This document shows, piece by piece, positions 54,034 to 63,098 of a DNA stretch of 64,000 nt. The position numbers were made by a program, and so were the translations under genes. How positions within the stretch are numbered: position 1 is the first letter of the stretch; the number at the start of each line of letters is the position of its first letter. The notes under the pieces were generated by a model that saw only the letters and a list, made by a program, of their open reading frames with translations, did not search any database and was not told where the DNA came from. Location: positions 1,302,944 to 1,366,943 of the forward strand of contig NZ_GL732463.1 of the NCBI RefSeq assembly GCF_000187585.1, given 5' to 3'. Origin of the DNA: Streptococcus peroris ATCC 700780 (lineage in GTDB: Bacteria; Bacillota; Bacilli; Lactobacillales; Streptococcaceae).

Positions 54034-54090
54034 ACGGAGAGGTTAAAAAGGTTTAAACTTTTGGGATAGATAGTTGAAAAATCGCGATTT

Positions 54091-54125
54091 AAACCCGCAT
54101 CTCGAGAAGAGGTGCGGGATTTGTT
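54091..54125. terminator. Bidirectional terminator before rlmA
   Basis: CCCGCA-t-CTC (54094-54103) pairs with GAG-g-TGCGGG (54109-54118). Flanking AAA and TTT with a TTGTTTT run allow termination in both directions. Confidence 0.82.
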
Positions 54126-54142
54126 TTATCTCAAAAATTTGT

Positions 54143-54991
54143 TTACAGTGCTTTCCCAACAAGTATCTCTGCTTCGATAGTAATCTCTGTCAGTTGACTC
54201 CAGTCAATCTTGCTTTGGTCGACGTGGAAGAGCAGGGGCGTCATGCTAAGTAAAGCTTGACGTTGCTCGGTTGTAATAGGTTTGGTCAAGGAAGCGATCT
54301 GACTAGATTGGATGCTAAAGTGTTCCTGGAAATGTTCCCTGATATCTTGGTTGGAATAGTCTTTCTTTGTCAGCTGGTTCTCTACCATCTGACGGATTTC
54401 CTTGAGGTGGTTTTCAGTAGGGATGACCTTGATTAAGATGCCATCTCTAGATAAAACGCGGCGAAATTCTCCGTAGTTGGCAGGGGAAAAGATATCAAGC
54501 AGGATATCCATGCTAGCATTTTTTATAGGAAGACGAGCCAAGTCACCGACAAACCAGTTGACTACCCAGTTTGGTTCACTCTTGGCAGCGATTTGGACGG
54601 AATCTTTGGAGATATCAAAGGCATAGAAGGTTTTGTCAGGATGACTTTCTTGGAGTTTGCGAGAATAGAATCCTTCGCCACAACCGATATCTAAGACTGT
54701 GGTGCTAGTTTCTGAACTGGCTAGCAAGTCAGATACAGCCTCTAAGATAGCTTGATAAAAGCCGGCTTCTAGGATTTGTTGACGGTTTTGAAAGTTTTCT
54801 TTATCGTAGTTGGTGGATTGCTTGATTTGAGGCGCTAGATTGACATAGCCGAATTTTGCCAGATCAAAAGAATGGCGATTGCTACACTTGAGACTGCTCT
54901 CGACCAAGGTCAGGTTTTCTTGGCAGATAGGGCAGACAAAGGCACTAGCAGATGCAAAGCGCTGGAGTTTTGGTTTGAGGTTTGTATTCAT
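54143..54991 (-). CDS. 23S rRNA (guanine-N1) methyltransferase, RlmA type
   Basis: A 282-residue SAM-dependent methyltransferase with an N-terminal zinc finger (Cys20, Cys23, Cys36, His40) and the SAM motif TTVLDIGCGEGFYS. RlmA(I/II) enzymes methylate G745 or G748 of 23S rRNA; streptococci have the RlmA(II) type, which influences telithromycin response. The assignment to RlmA(II) is by family and genus, not by residue-level proof. It is a single gene converging on the small membrane protein. Confidence 0.85.
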   Translation of the reverse strand: MNTNLKPKLQRFASASAFVCPICQENLTLVESSLKCSNRHSFDLAKFGYVNLAPQIKQSTNYDKENFQNRQQILEAGFYQAILEAVSDLLASSETSTTVLDIGCGEGFYSRKLQESHPDKTFYAFDISKDSVQIAAKSEPNWVVNWFVGDLARLPIKNASMDILLDIFSPANYGEFRRVLSRDGILIKVIPTENHLKEIRQMVENQLTKKDYSNQDIREHFQEHFSIQSSQIASLTKPITTEQRQALLSMTPLLFHVDQSKIDWSQLTEITIEAEILVGKAL

Positions 54992-55044
54992 AGTTTTAGT
55001 CTAGCAAAAAAAGAACTGGATGGCAAATGCATCCAGTCTGTTTT

Positions 55045-56301
55045 TTAGTATGTTAGAACGAAGTATTTTTTCTTACCGCGGCGGATTACAGTCAGTTCAT
55101 TCTCTAACTTGTCTGCGTCACTCAAGATATAGTCAAGGTCTTGGATGCGGTCGCCGTTGATATAGATAGCTCCATTTTGAATATCTTCACGGGCTTGACG
55201 TTTTGAGTTAACCACACCAGAAGATACAAGGAGTTCAACGATGTTGTGGTTTTCGTCTGCTTGTACTTGGTAGTTTGGCACACCACGAAGTCCTTGTTTG
55301 AGTTCTTTGACAGAAAGGTTTTTGATATTCCCTGCAAAGAGTTGTTCAGTGATGTTAAGGGCTTCTTTGTAGGCTTCTTCACCGTGAACAAGTGTCACGA
55401 CTTCACGAGCCAAGACTTTTTGAGCCAAGCGTTCGTGTGGTGCTGCTTCGAATTGTTTACGGATGTCTTCAATCTCGTCTAATGACAAGAAAGTAAAAAT
55501 CTTCAAGAAGCGAACAGCGTCAGCATCCATGACGTTCATCCAGAATTGGTACATTTCGTATGGAGAAGTCTTTTCAGGGTTGAGCCAAACAGCATTCCCT
55601 TCTGATTTACCAAATTTCTTACCGGTTGCGTCTGTGATGAGTGGGACAGTGATGACGTGACCAGTCTTGTCAGCCTTACGACGAAGCAATTCTGTACCAG
55701 CAGTCATATTTCCCCATTGGTCAGAACCACCGATTTGAAGGGTTACATTGTGTTCTTGGTTGAGGACAAAGAAGTCATACCCTTGCATGATTTGGTAGGC
55801 AAACTCAGTGTAAGAAATCCCTGTTTCAATCCGTTTCTTCACAGACTCCTTGCTCATCATGTAGTTGACAGTGAAGTATTTTCCGATATCACGGAGGAAG
55901 TCAATGAAGCTGATGCTGCCAAACCAGTCGTAGTTGTTGACCATGACAGCTTTATTTTCCCCATTTTCAAAGTCAAGAAAGCGAGAAAGTTGTCCTTGGA
56001 TAGACTTGACCCAGCCATCTACTGTGTCTTTTGTTTGGAGACTACGCTCAGCATCTTTGAAGGACGGATCTCCGATGAGACCTGTAGCACCGCCAACGAG
56101 CGCATATGGTTTGTGACCTGCTAACTGCAAGCGACGACTTGTCAAGATTGCGACAAGGTGACCTAGGTGAAGGCTGTCAGCAGTTGGATCGTAGCCAGTA
56201 TAATAAGAAACTTGACCTTCTTCTAGGGATTTACGCAAAGCTTCTTCATCAGTCGTTTGAAAAATCAAACCACGCTCTTTTAGCTCATCAAAAATGTGCA
56301 T
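55045..56301 (-). CDS. tyrS: Tyrosyl-tRNA synthetase
   Basis: A 418-residue class I synthetase. The HIGH motif appears as HLGHL, the KMSKS loop as KFGKS, and the tyrosine pocket includes [15 protein letters not shown] and [12 protein letters not shown]-terminal S4 RNA-binding domain is complete (about 350-418). AAAGGAGAAAAG precedes the start. The short leader has no T-box. Confidence 0.97.
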   Translation of the reverse strand: MHIFDELKERGLIFQTTDEEALRKSLEEGQVSYYTGYDPTADSLHLGHLVAILTSRRLQLAGHKPYALVGGATGLIGDPSFKDAERSLQTKDTVDGWVKSIQGQLSRFLDFENGENKAVMVNNYDWFGSISFIDFLRDIGKYFTVNYMMSKESVKKRIETGISYTEFAYQIMQGYDFFVLNQEHNVTLQIGGSDQWGNMTAGTELLRRKADKTGHVITVPLITDATGKKFGKSEGNAVWLNPEKTSPYEMYQFWMNVMDADAVRFLKIFTFLSLDEIEDIRKQFEAAPHERLAQKVLAREVVTLVHGEEAYKEALNITEQLFAGNIKNLSVKELKQGLRGVPNYQVQADENHNIVELLVSSGVVNSKRQAREDIQNGAIYINGDRIQDLDYILSDADKLENELTVIRRGKKKYFVLTY

Positions 56302-56337
56302 ATGTCTTTTCTCCTTTTTAAAATATTATTTCTACCT

Positions 56338-56346
56338 ATTTTACCA
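56338..56346 (-). promoter_or_regulatory. tyrS extended -10 promoter
   Basis: On the minus strand TGGTAAAAT (56346-56338) lies about 37 bases before the tyrS start, without a good -35. Confidence 0.6.
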
Positions 56347-56419
56347 CAAACTTGGCAAATAACCTAGTAAAATCGGGAAGAAAGTTGCTACTCGGACTTT
56401 TTTGGAAACGAGCGAAATA

Positions 56420-56428
56420 TGGTATAAT
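56420..56428 (+). promoter_or_regulatory. mutL operon extended -10 promoter
   Basis: TGGTATAAT (56420-56428) lies 57 bases before mutL and is divergent from the tyrS promoter. Confidence 0.65.
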
Positions 56429-56484
56429 AGCACTAGCTTATTTTCAGAGAAATAGATAAAAATCGTTAAGAAAGGGGCTGAAAG

Positions 56485-58434
56485 ATGTCTCATATTATTG
56501 AATTGCCAGAAGTCTTGGCCAATCAAATCGCGGCAGGAGAAGTAATCGAACGCCCTGCTAGTGTAGTCAAGGAACTAGTTGAAAACGCCATTGATGCTGG
56601 CTCTAACCAGATTATCGTAGAGATTGAAGAAGCTGGGCTTAAGAAGATCCAAATCACAGATAATGGTCACGGGATTGCCCACGACGAAGTAGAGTTGGCC
56701 CTCCGCCGTCATGCGACCAGTAAGATTAAGAATCAAGCGGATCTTTTTCGGATTCGGACCCTTGGTTTTCGTGGTGAAGCTCTGCCTTCTATTGCTTCTG
56801 TCAGTGTTTTGACTTTGTTGACAGCGGTGGACGGTGCCAGTCACGGGACCAAGCTAGTGGCTCGTGGGGGTCAAGTTGAGGAAATCATTCCAGCGACCAG
56901 TCCTGTGGGGACTAAGGTTTGTGTGGAAGATCTCTTTTTCAATACACCGGCTCGTCTCAAGTATATGAAGAGCCAGCAGGCAGAGTTGTCTCATATCATT
57001 GACATTGTCAATCGTCTGGGGCTAGCCCATCCGGAGATTTCTTTTAGCCTGATTTGTGATGGCAAGGAAATGACACGAACAGCTGGTACGGGTCAACTGC
57101 GTCAAGCCATTGCTGGGATTTATGGTTTAGCCAGTGCCAAAAAGATGGTTGAGATTGAGAATGCTGACCTAGATTTTGAAATTTCAGGCTTTGTCTCATT
57201 GCCGGAATTGACACGGGCTAATCGTAACTATATCAGCCTTTTTATCAATGGCCGTTATATCAAAAACTTCCTGCTCAATCGTGCTATTTTAGATGGTTAC
57301 GGTAGCAAGCTCATGGTGGGGCGTTTTCCGCTGGCTGTTATTCACATCCATATTGATCCTTATCTAGCAGATGTCAATGTGCACCCGACCAAGCAAGAGG
57401 TGCGAATTTCCAAGGAAAGAGAACTGATGGCACTGGTTTCAGAAGCTATTGCAAAGAGTCTCAAGGAACAGACCTTGATTCCAGATGCCTTGGAAAATCT
57501 GGCCAAATCTACGGTTCGCAATCGTGAAAAGGTGGAGCAAACGACTTTGCCACTGAGAGAAAATACATTCTATTATGAAAAAAATGAACCGACTAGACCG
57601 ACACAAGCTGAGGTGGCAGACCATCAGGTGAACCTGACTGAAGAGAAACAGGATTTGAATCTGTTTGCTAAGGAAGCCTTGGACCAGATGACCAAGCCAG
57701 CTAAACTGCATTTTGCAGAGAGAAAGCCTGCTAGCTATGACCAACTGGACCATCCAGAGTTAGATCTAGCTAGTTTGGATAAGGCTTATGACAAGTTGGA
57801 GCGGGAAGAATCTTCAAGCTTTCCAGAGTTGGAATTTTTCGGTCAGATGCATGGAACCTATCTCTTTGCACAAGGTCGAGATGGGCTCTACATCATAGAT
57901 CAGCACGCGGCTCAGGAACGGGTTAAGTATGAGGAGTACCGTGAGAGCATTGGCAATGTTGACCAGAGCCAGCAGCAACTCCTAGTGCCCTATATCTTTG
58001 AATTTCCTGCGGATGATGCCCTTCGTCTCAAAGAAAGAATGTCTCTTTTAGAGGAAGTAGGCGTCTTTCTAGCAGAGTACGGGGAGAATCAATTTATCTT
58101 GCGCGAACATCCCATTTGGATGGCAGAGGAGGAAATCGAGTCTGGAATCTATGAGATGTGCGACATGCTCCTCTTGACCAAGGAAGTTTCAATCAAGAAA
58201 TACCGGGCAGAGTTGGCCATTATGATGTCCTGCAAGCGGTCTATCAAGGCCAATCATCGCATCGATGACCACTCGGCTAGACAACTCCTCTATCAGCTCT
58301 CTCAATGTGACAACCCCTATAACTGTCCACACGGACGTCCTGTTTTGGTTCACTTTACCAAGTCGGACATGGAAAAGATGTTCCGTCGCATTCAGGAAAA
58401 TCACACGAGTCTACGAGAACTAGGAAAATACTAA
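56485..58434 (+). CDS. mutL: DNA mismatch repair protein MutL
   Basis: A 649-residue GHKL ATPase that couples MutS recognition to strand processing. ATP-site motifs are [14 protein letters not shown] and [10 protein letters not shown] variable acidic linker lies at about 340-430. The C-terminal domain carries [12 protein letters not shown], the metal-binding endonuclease motif of MutL proteins in bacteria without MutH. AAAGGGGCTG precedes the ATG. It is followed by ruvA and tag, a DNA-repair cluster. Confidence 0.97.
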   Translation: MSHIIELPEVLANQIAAGEVIERPASVVKELVENAIDAGSNQIIVEIEEAGLKKIQITDNGHGIAHDEVELALRRHATSKIKNQADLFRIRTLGFRGEALPSIASVSVLTLLTAVDGASHGTKLVARGGQVEEIIPATSPVGTKVCVEDLFFNTPARLKYMKSQQAELSHIIDIVNRLGLAHPEISFSLICDGKEMTRTAGTGQLRQAIAGIYGLASAKKMVEIENADLDFEISGFVSLPELTRANRNYISLFINGRYIKNFLLNRAILDGYGSKLMVGRFPLAVIHIHIDPYLADVNVHPTKQEVRISKERELMALVSEAIAKSLKEQTLIPDALENLAKSTVRNREKVEQTTLPLRENTFYYEKNEPTRPTQAEVADHQVNLTEEKQDLNLFAKEALDQMTKPAKLHFAERKPASYDQLDHPELDLASLDKAYDKLEREESSSFPELEFFGQMHGTYLFAQGRDGLYIIDQHAAQERVKYEEYRESIGNVDQSQQQLLVPYIFEFPADDALRLKERMSLLEEVGVFLAEYGENQFILREHPIWMAEEEIESGIYEMCDMLLLTKEVSIKKYRAELAIMMSCKRSIKANHRIDDHSARQLLYQLSQCDNPYNCPHGRPVLVHFTKSDMEKMFRRIQENHTSLRELGKY

Positions 58435-58449
58435 ATTTAAAGGAAAATT

Positions 58450-59043
58450 ATGTACGAATATCTAAAGGGTATCATTACCAAAATTACTGCTAAATACATC
58501 GTCCTAGAAGCTAACGGTATCGGCTACATCCTGCATGTAGCTAACCCTTATGCCTACTCAGGGCAAGTCAACCAAGAAGCACAAATCTATGTGCATCAAG
58601 TCGTTCGCGAAGATGTTCATCTACTTTACGGTTTTCGTTCAGAAGACGAGAAAAGGCTCTTTCTCAGTTTGATTTCTGTATCAGGCATTGGTCCTGTTTC
58701 CGCTCTTGCCATCATCGCAGCTGATGACAATGCAGGCCTCGTTCAAGCTATTGAGACTAAGAACATCACCTACTTGACCAAGTTCCCTAAAATCGGTAAG
58801 AAAACAGCCCAACAGATGGTCTTGGACTTAGAAGGGAAAGTTGTTGTGGCAGGAGACGATCTCCCTGCTAAAACTGCAGCTCCATCTAGCAGCGACAACC
58901 AAGAATTGGAAGAAGCCATGGAAGCCATGTTAGCCTTAGGCTATAAGGCAACAGAGCTCAAGAAAATTAAGAAATTCTTTGAAGGGACGACGGATACAGC
59001 TGAGAACTATATCAAATCTGCCCTTAAGATGTTGGTGAAATAG
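58450..59043 (+). CDS. ruvA: Holliday junction branch migration protein RuvA
   Basis: A 197-residue RuvA. An N-terminal OB fold ([13 protein letters not shown]) is followed by the helix-hairpin-helix domain ([13 protein letters not shown] and [16 protein letters not shown]) and the C-terminal RuvB-binding domain (about 148-197). It binds Holliday junctions and loads RuvB, encoded elsewhere. It lies 15 bases after mutL. Confidence 0.96.
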   Translation: MYEYLKGIITKITAKYIVLEANGIGYILHVANPYAYSGQVNQEAQIYVHQVVREDVHLLYGFRSEDEKRLFLSLISVSGIGPVSALAIIAADDNAGLVQAIETKNITYLTKFPKIGKKTAQQMVLDLEGKVVVAGDDLPAKTAAPSSSDNQELEEAMEAMLALGYKATELKKIKKFFEGTTDTAENYIKSALKMLVK

Positions 59044-59052
59044 GAGAAGTCT

Positions 59053-59625
59053 ATGCCAAAACGCTGTGGCTGGGTTAAAATGAACAACCCTCTCTATGTG
59101 GCCTACCATGATGAGGAGTGGGGACGGCCCCTCCACGATGATCAAGCGCTTTTTGAGTTGCTTTGTATGGAAACCTATCAGGCTGGACTATCTTGGGAAA
59201 CGGTGCTCAATAAACGACAAGCCTTTCGGGAAGCTTTTCATGGTTACCAAGTTCATCGTGTTGCAGAGATGGCTGACTCTGAATTGGAGTCTTTAATGGA
59301 TAATGCAGCCATCATCCGAAATCGAGCCAAGATATTTGCGACGCGTACCAATGCTCAGACCTTTCTACAAGTGCAGGCAGACTATGGTTCTTTTGATGCC
59401 TATCTTTGGTCTTTTGTCGGTGGGAAAACCATCGTCAATGATGTGCCTGACTACAGCCAGGCGCCTGCCAAAACAGCTCTATCTGAGAAATTATCCAAAG
59501 ATCTCAAAAAACGAGGCTTCAAATTCACAGGCCCAGTCGCCATCTTGTCATTTTTACAAGCAGCAGGCCTGGTCAATGATCATGAGAATGATTGTGAATG
59601 GAAAAGTAGAAATGAGTGCCTATAG
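59053..59625 (+). CDS. tag: DNA-3-methyladenine glycosylase I
   Basis: A 190-residue Tag enzyme that excises 3-methyladenine. KRCGWVKMNNPLYVAYHDEEWG at the N-terminus supplies a zinc Cys and His, and the C-terminal NDHENDCEW the remaining ligands. TYQAGLSWETVLNKR contains the conserved base-binding region. It follows ruvA by nine bases. Confidence 0.95.
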   Translation: MPKRCGWVKMNNPLYVAYHDEEWGRPLHDDQALFELLCMETYQAGLSWETVLNKRQAFREAFHGYQVHRVAEMADSELESLMDNAAIIRNRAKIFATRTNAQTFLQVQADYGSFDAYLWSFVGGKTIVNDVPDYSQAPAKTALSEKLSKDLKKRGFKFTGPVAILSFLQAAGLVNDHENDCEWKSRNECL

Positions 59626-59652
59626 GTGTCTAGAACATCGGAGAATACAGAA

Positions 59653-59682
59653 AAAGCTGAGAAATTCATCTCAGCTTTCTTT
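59653..59682. terminator. Shared terminator between tag and the S66 peptidase gene
   Basis: AAAGCTGAGA (59653-59662) pairs perfectly with TCTCAGCTTT (59669-59678). The minus-strand gene's stop codon (59671-59673) lies inside one arm. Confidence 0.85.
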
Positions 59683-60708
59683 GTTATAGTCAAAGCGAAT
59701 GACTTGCTTCTTTGCATCTACATGGGCGTGAACTCCGAAGGGGACAATTGTTCTTGGAGTTGCGTGTCCGACATTCAGATTATAGACAATCGGGATATTG
59801 CTACCAATGGTGTCTATTAAAGCCTCCTTATAGTCGTCATAGAAGGTTTCATCCATAGGTTTTCCGACCAAGAGTCCACTGATGACTTCAAATATCCCAG
59901 TTTCTTTTAAAGCCTGCAACATTTTTTTGAAATCATCAGGTTCAGGCTTTTCTTGACTTGTTTCTAGCAATAGAATCTTTCCTTCCCAGTCGGATAAGTC
60001 AGGGAAAAGTTTGTATTTTTGGCAGAGGTCTGTGCTATCTGCGTGTAGAGAGTTGTCAAAAATATCATAGAGAGACTCAAGACAACCACCGAGGATTTCT
60101 CCCTCAAACTGAGCATTGCCTTGTAACAAGTCAAAACCTGTATTTGCATGGCTGACACGAGGTGTTCCCAAGGCTTCGGGACTAAAATTAGTCCGTTCCT
60201 CATACCAAACGTTACTAGGGCGGATTTCTGAAATTCTACCAGTCTCTATCAATTCTTTGAAGTAGTGGAGGCTATACGGCAACATTTCTTTGTCTAATTC
60301 ACAAATGTCTGCTAAAAAGGATTGCCCATAAAAAGTCTTGATTCCTAGTTTATGCAACATGAGATGGTTCATGGTCGTATCCGAGAAACCGAGAAAAATC
60401 TTTGGTTTGATAACCTTTTGTAGTTGGTCATTTTCAAAAAGATAAGGTAGCAAGCGATAGGTATCGTTTCCACCAATGGCGCATAGGATCATGTCGATGC
60501 TATCATCAGAAAAGGCCTGAATCAAATCCTCTGCACGAGCTTCAGGATGTTCTTTGATAAAATCTAAGCCTTTTAGCGAATGAGGTAGAAAGATAGGATT
60601 GAGTCCGAGGTCCTTGAGACGTTGAATACCCAAGTCCACTTCGTGCTTGACAAAGTCTTCACCCATAGTCCCACTAGATAAACTTATAATACCAATAGTA
60701 GAAGTCAT
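59671..60708 (-). CDS. S66-family LD-carboxypeptidase / MccF-like serine peptidase
   Basis: A 345-residue peptidase of family S66. The nucleophile Ser is in FLGFSDTT, the Glu in GEILGGCLESL, and the His in YNLNVGHATPRTIVPFG. S66 members include LD-carboxypeptidases that trim peptidoglycan tetrapeptides and MccF, which gives microcin C immunity. The sequence context favours neither. There is no signal peptide, so it is cytoplasmic and may act in muropeptide recycling. GGAGGATAAG precedes the ATG, and an extended -10 TGATAAAAT lies just upstream. Confidence 0.88.
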   Translation of the reverse strand: MTSTIGIISLSSGTMGEDFVKHEVDLGIQRLKDLGLNPIFLPHSLKGLDFIKEHPEARAEDLIQAFSDDSIDMILCAIGGNDTYRLLPYLFENDQLQKVIKPKIFLGFSDTTMNHLMLHKLGIKTFYGQSFLADICELDKEMLPYSLHYFKELIETGRISEIRPSNVWYEERTNFSPEALGTPRVSHANTGFDLLQGNAQFEGEILGGCLESLYDIFDNSLHADSTDLCQKYKLFPDLSDWEGKILLLETSQEKPEPDDFKKMLQALKETGIFEVISGLLVGKPMDETFYDDYKEALIDTIGSNIPIVYNLNVGHATPRTIVPFGVHAHVDAKKQVIRFDYNKES

Positions 60709-60811
60709 ATCTTATCCTCCTGGAAATAGATTGAGCCTATTTTATCACAAAAAATGAGGGGAAACAACAAGAATTAGAGTCAGAAGAAGACTTTTAGATC
60801 GAGAAAATAGT

Positions 60812-60843
60812 AAAAAAGCAACCACTCGATATGGGTGCTTTTT
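60812..60843 (-). terminator. Terminator after the SemiSWEET gene
   Basis: On the minus strand AAAAAGCA-c-CC pairs with GG-t-TGCTTTTT around an eight- to nine-base loop and ends in a T-run. It separates this gene from the S66 peptidase gene. Confidence 0.8.
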
Positions 60844-60858
60844 ATAGTAGTTGTATTC

Positions 60859-61122
60859 TTATAGAGCAGTAAGGAAAGTCAGTCCGCCAAGGATAACCCC
60901 GGCTGAGTTTGGAATGATTAGAATCCAGTCTTTCTTAGGCTCTTTTGTCCATCCATAAATGACCCAGATTAAGCAAGAGACTGCTGCTGATAAAGGTTGA
61001 AATGGTTGAGCTTTATTTCCTTGTAAATTGGCAAAAATTTGGGGGATGTAGGCTATAAATACAATAATCCCGATAAAGGCACCAATTGAACCGACAATTT
61101 GATTAATTCTCTGTTTAGTCAT
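60859..61122 (-). CDS. SemiSWEET family small sugar transporter
   Basis: An 87-residue, three-helix protein of the SemiSWEET/PQ-loop family. The PQ motif is in FIAYIPQIFANL, and SAAVSCLIWVIYGW is typical of helix 2. Members form dimers that move sugars along gradients; the substrate here is unknown. It is a single gene with its own promoter and terminator. Confidence 0.9.
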   Translation of the reverse strand: MTKQRINQIVGSIGAFIGIIVFIAYIPQIFANLQGNKAQPFQPLSAAVSCLIWVIYGWTKEPKKDWILIIPNSAGVILGGLTFLTAL

Positions 61123-61147
61123 ATATATTTCTCCTTATTACTTTATT

Positions 61148-61176
61148 AGTATAACAGAAAAACAACTTGGATTCAA
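61148..61176 (-). promoter_or_regulatory. SemiSWEET gene promoter
   Basis: On the minus strand TTGAAT (61176-61171), a 17-base spacer and TATACT (61153-61148), preceded by TGT, form a good promoter. Confidence 0.75.
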
Positions 61177-61273
61177 GGATAAAACCTCGGGATTCCAAGG
61201 GAAGACTTTATATTAGAATGTTATTAGAAAATGTGTTTACTTCTTTTGAGAATCGAAAAATGATTTGGAACTA

Positions 61274-61310
61274 CAAAAAAAGTAGTCTGTCTACAAAACA
61301 CACTACTTTT
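61274..61310 (-). terminator. corA-DUF1129 operon terminator
   Basis: On the minus strand AAAAGTAGT (61310-61302) pairs with ACTACTTTT (61286-61278) around a 15-base loop, followed by more Ts. Confidence 0.8.
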
Positions 61311-61320
61311 ATTGTTTATC

Positions 61321-61995
61321 TTAATATCTAGCAGGTCCTGCACTTGCGCTCTTGATGTTGAAACGTTTTTTGAGGTAGAAACGTAGGGCAAGGAGAGCTC
61401 CTCCAATGACCAACAAAACAAGAGGTGGTAAGCTGATGTTGATGGCTTGTGGAAGGAAATTACTCAAGAAGAGGATGAAGACCCAGGCAAACATGGTTGC
61501 TAACATAACCAAAAGTGATTTCCAGAATGGTGGGCGTTGGCTACGGTCAGTATCTGGTCCGTAGTAGCGGTAAATGAAGTGGTAGAGAAGATAGAAGGCA
61601 ACTCCACCAAAGGCCCCTACACTGATAAGTGTTACCAATCCGTAGGCCACAGGTTGGTTTGAGAAGAAGCTCATCAAGGCGCTAACTACTGCAAATAGTC
61701 CTGTAATGAAAAGGGCTGAATCCAACATCATCAATTTTGGATCGTCATTTTCTTTTGGATGTTCTTTTTCGTATTGCTCTTTTTCGCTAAAGCTGTGAGC
61801 CCAGTGAGTTGGTGCTCCGTAAATAGAGCGAGCAGTCACACCTTTTGGTTGTTCTTCAAGGATGTGAGGAATGACTTCTTCAAGGATAGCCTTGATTTCA
61901 GCGTCGGTTTTTCCATCTTTAAGAAACTGCTGGGTTGCAATATGGATAAATTCTTGGTTTTTCTTGGTTAATTCTTTTAAATCAATCTGTGACAT
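61321..61995 (-). CDS. DUF1129-family membrane protein
   Basis: A 224-residue protein. A soluble helical N-terminal part (about 1-85) is followed by four transmembrane helices and a short basic tail. LTKKNQEFIHIATQQFLKDGK and TARSIYGAPTHW are typical of DUF1129 proteins. The function is unknown. It follows corA by 12 bases and is probably co-transcribed with it. Confidence 0.82.
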   Translation of the reverse strand: MSQIDLKELTKKNQEFIHIATQQFLKDGKTDAEIKAILEEVIPHILEEQPKGVTARSIYGAPTHWAHSFSEKEQYEKEHPKENDDPKLMMLDSALFITGLFAVVSALMSFFSNQPVAYGLVTLISVGAFGGVAFYLLYHFIYRYYGPDTDRSQRPPFWKSLLVMLATMFAWVFILFLSNFLPQAINISLPPLVLLVIGGALLALRFYLKKRFNIKSASAGPARY

Positions 61996-62007
61996 AATAA
62001 CTCCTGT

Positions 62008-62952
62008 TTAGAACCATTTTTTATGGATGAGGTAAAGAGTGAGAGAAACACTCATAGCAAAGGCGATAAATACGATGAGCCAGAAAGCATGCGGTTCTCC
62101 GTTTAAAGGAATTTCATTATCCTTAAAGTTCATTCCGTAGGCTGAGAAAATCATGGTTGGGATGGACATAACGATAGTCACAAGTGCCAAGGTTTTCATG
62201 ATATTGTTCTGGTTGTTTGAAATGATAGAGGCAAAGGTCTCCGTCATAGAGTGAAGGACGTTTCCATAGATATCCGCCATCTCGATGGCCTGTTGCGTTT
62301 CAATCAAGGTATCTTCTAGTAAGTCTTCGTCTTCAAGGTATTTCTTGATGTTGCTAGTTGCGCTGGTCAACTTTTTAATCACGCGCTCGTTTGTCTTAAG
62401 AGAGGCTTTGAAGTAGACGATGGTCTTTTCCAACTCCATGAGTTCAATCAATTCTTCATTTCGAGTAGATTTGTGAAGTTGACTCTCAATCTGCTCACTC
62501 TTACGTTCGATTGAACGAAGGGCAGTCAAGTAAATCTCTGCATTGCGGTAGAGGATTTGAAAGATAAAGCGCGAACGCATAAAGGTATAGAAATTTCGAA
62601 GTCTCCGATTGATGAAGACATCTAGAAGTGGGAGAGGCTCCAAGCAAGTCGTGATGATAGCCTCTTCTGTGATAATGATTCCCAAGGGAATAGTCACATA
62701 GTAGGTTTGGTTATTTCTTTCCTCTGTGATTGGGACGTCCACGATAATCAAGGTGTATTCGTCTTCGATAGTAATACGTGACATTTCTTCCGCATCTAGT
62801 GGTGCACGAAGGTCAGTGATATCAATATCAAAGGCCGAGGCGATTTCCATTGATTCGCTTTGAGTAGGGTTGACGAGATTGATCCAAGTTCCCGATTCAA
62901 GTGTGTCAATCTCTTTGAATTCAGTTGTTGTTGAAAGAAAGACTTGTTTCAT
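62008..62952 (-). CDS. corA: CorA-family magnesium/divalent cation transporter
   Basis: A 314-residue CorA protein. The N-terminal cytoplasmic domain and long stalk helix are followed by two C-terminal transmembrane helices, with the selectivity motif GMN in AYGMNF. The C-terminus ends in a basic HKKWF. Mg2+ is the usual ion, though CorA homologues can also carry Co2+, Ni2+ or Zn2+. GGAGGAGAT precedes the start. It is divergent from uvrA. Confidence 0.93.
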   Translation of the reverse strand: MKQVFLSTTTEFKEIDTLESGTWINLVNPTQSESMEIASAFDIDITDLRAPLDAEEMSRITIEDEYTLIIVDVPITEERNNQTYYVTIPLGIIITEEAIITTCLEPLPLLDVFINRRLRNFYTFMRSRFIFQILYRNAEIYLTALRSIERKSEQIESQLHKSTRNEELIELMELEKTIVYFKASLKTNERVIKKLTSATSNIKKYLEDEDLLEDTLIETQQAIEMADIYGNVLHSMTETFASIISNNQNNIMKTLALVTIVMSIPTMIFSAYGMNFKDNEIPLNGEPHAFWLIVFIAFAMSVSLTLYLIHKKWF

Positions 62953-63002
62953 ATCTCCTCCCCTTCCGTTTTTGTATTTTAGCGAATTTTTAGCACCGTA
63001 CT

Positions 63003-63067
63003 ATTATACTACAAAAACGCTTTTTTTGGTAATAGAATCCGACATTTTTTGCTATATCTGGTATAAT
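63003..63067. promoter_or_regulatory. Divergent corA and uvrA promoters
   Basis: On the minus strand TATAAT (63008-63003) serves corA. On the plus strand an extended -10, TGGTATAAT (63059-63067), serves uvrA. Neither has a strong -35. No convincing LexA/HdiR-type operator was recognised. Confidence 0.6.
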
Positions 63068-63098
63068 AGAAAGCAATAACGGACTAGAAAGAAGTAAC

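Noticed and set aside
55657-56124. Plus-strand 155-codon frame inside tyrS
   Set aside because: Antisense of a conserved synthetase without expression signals.
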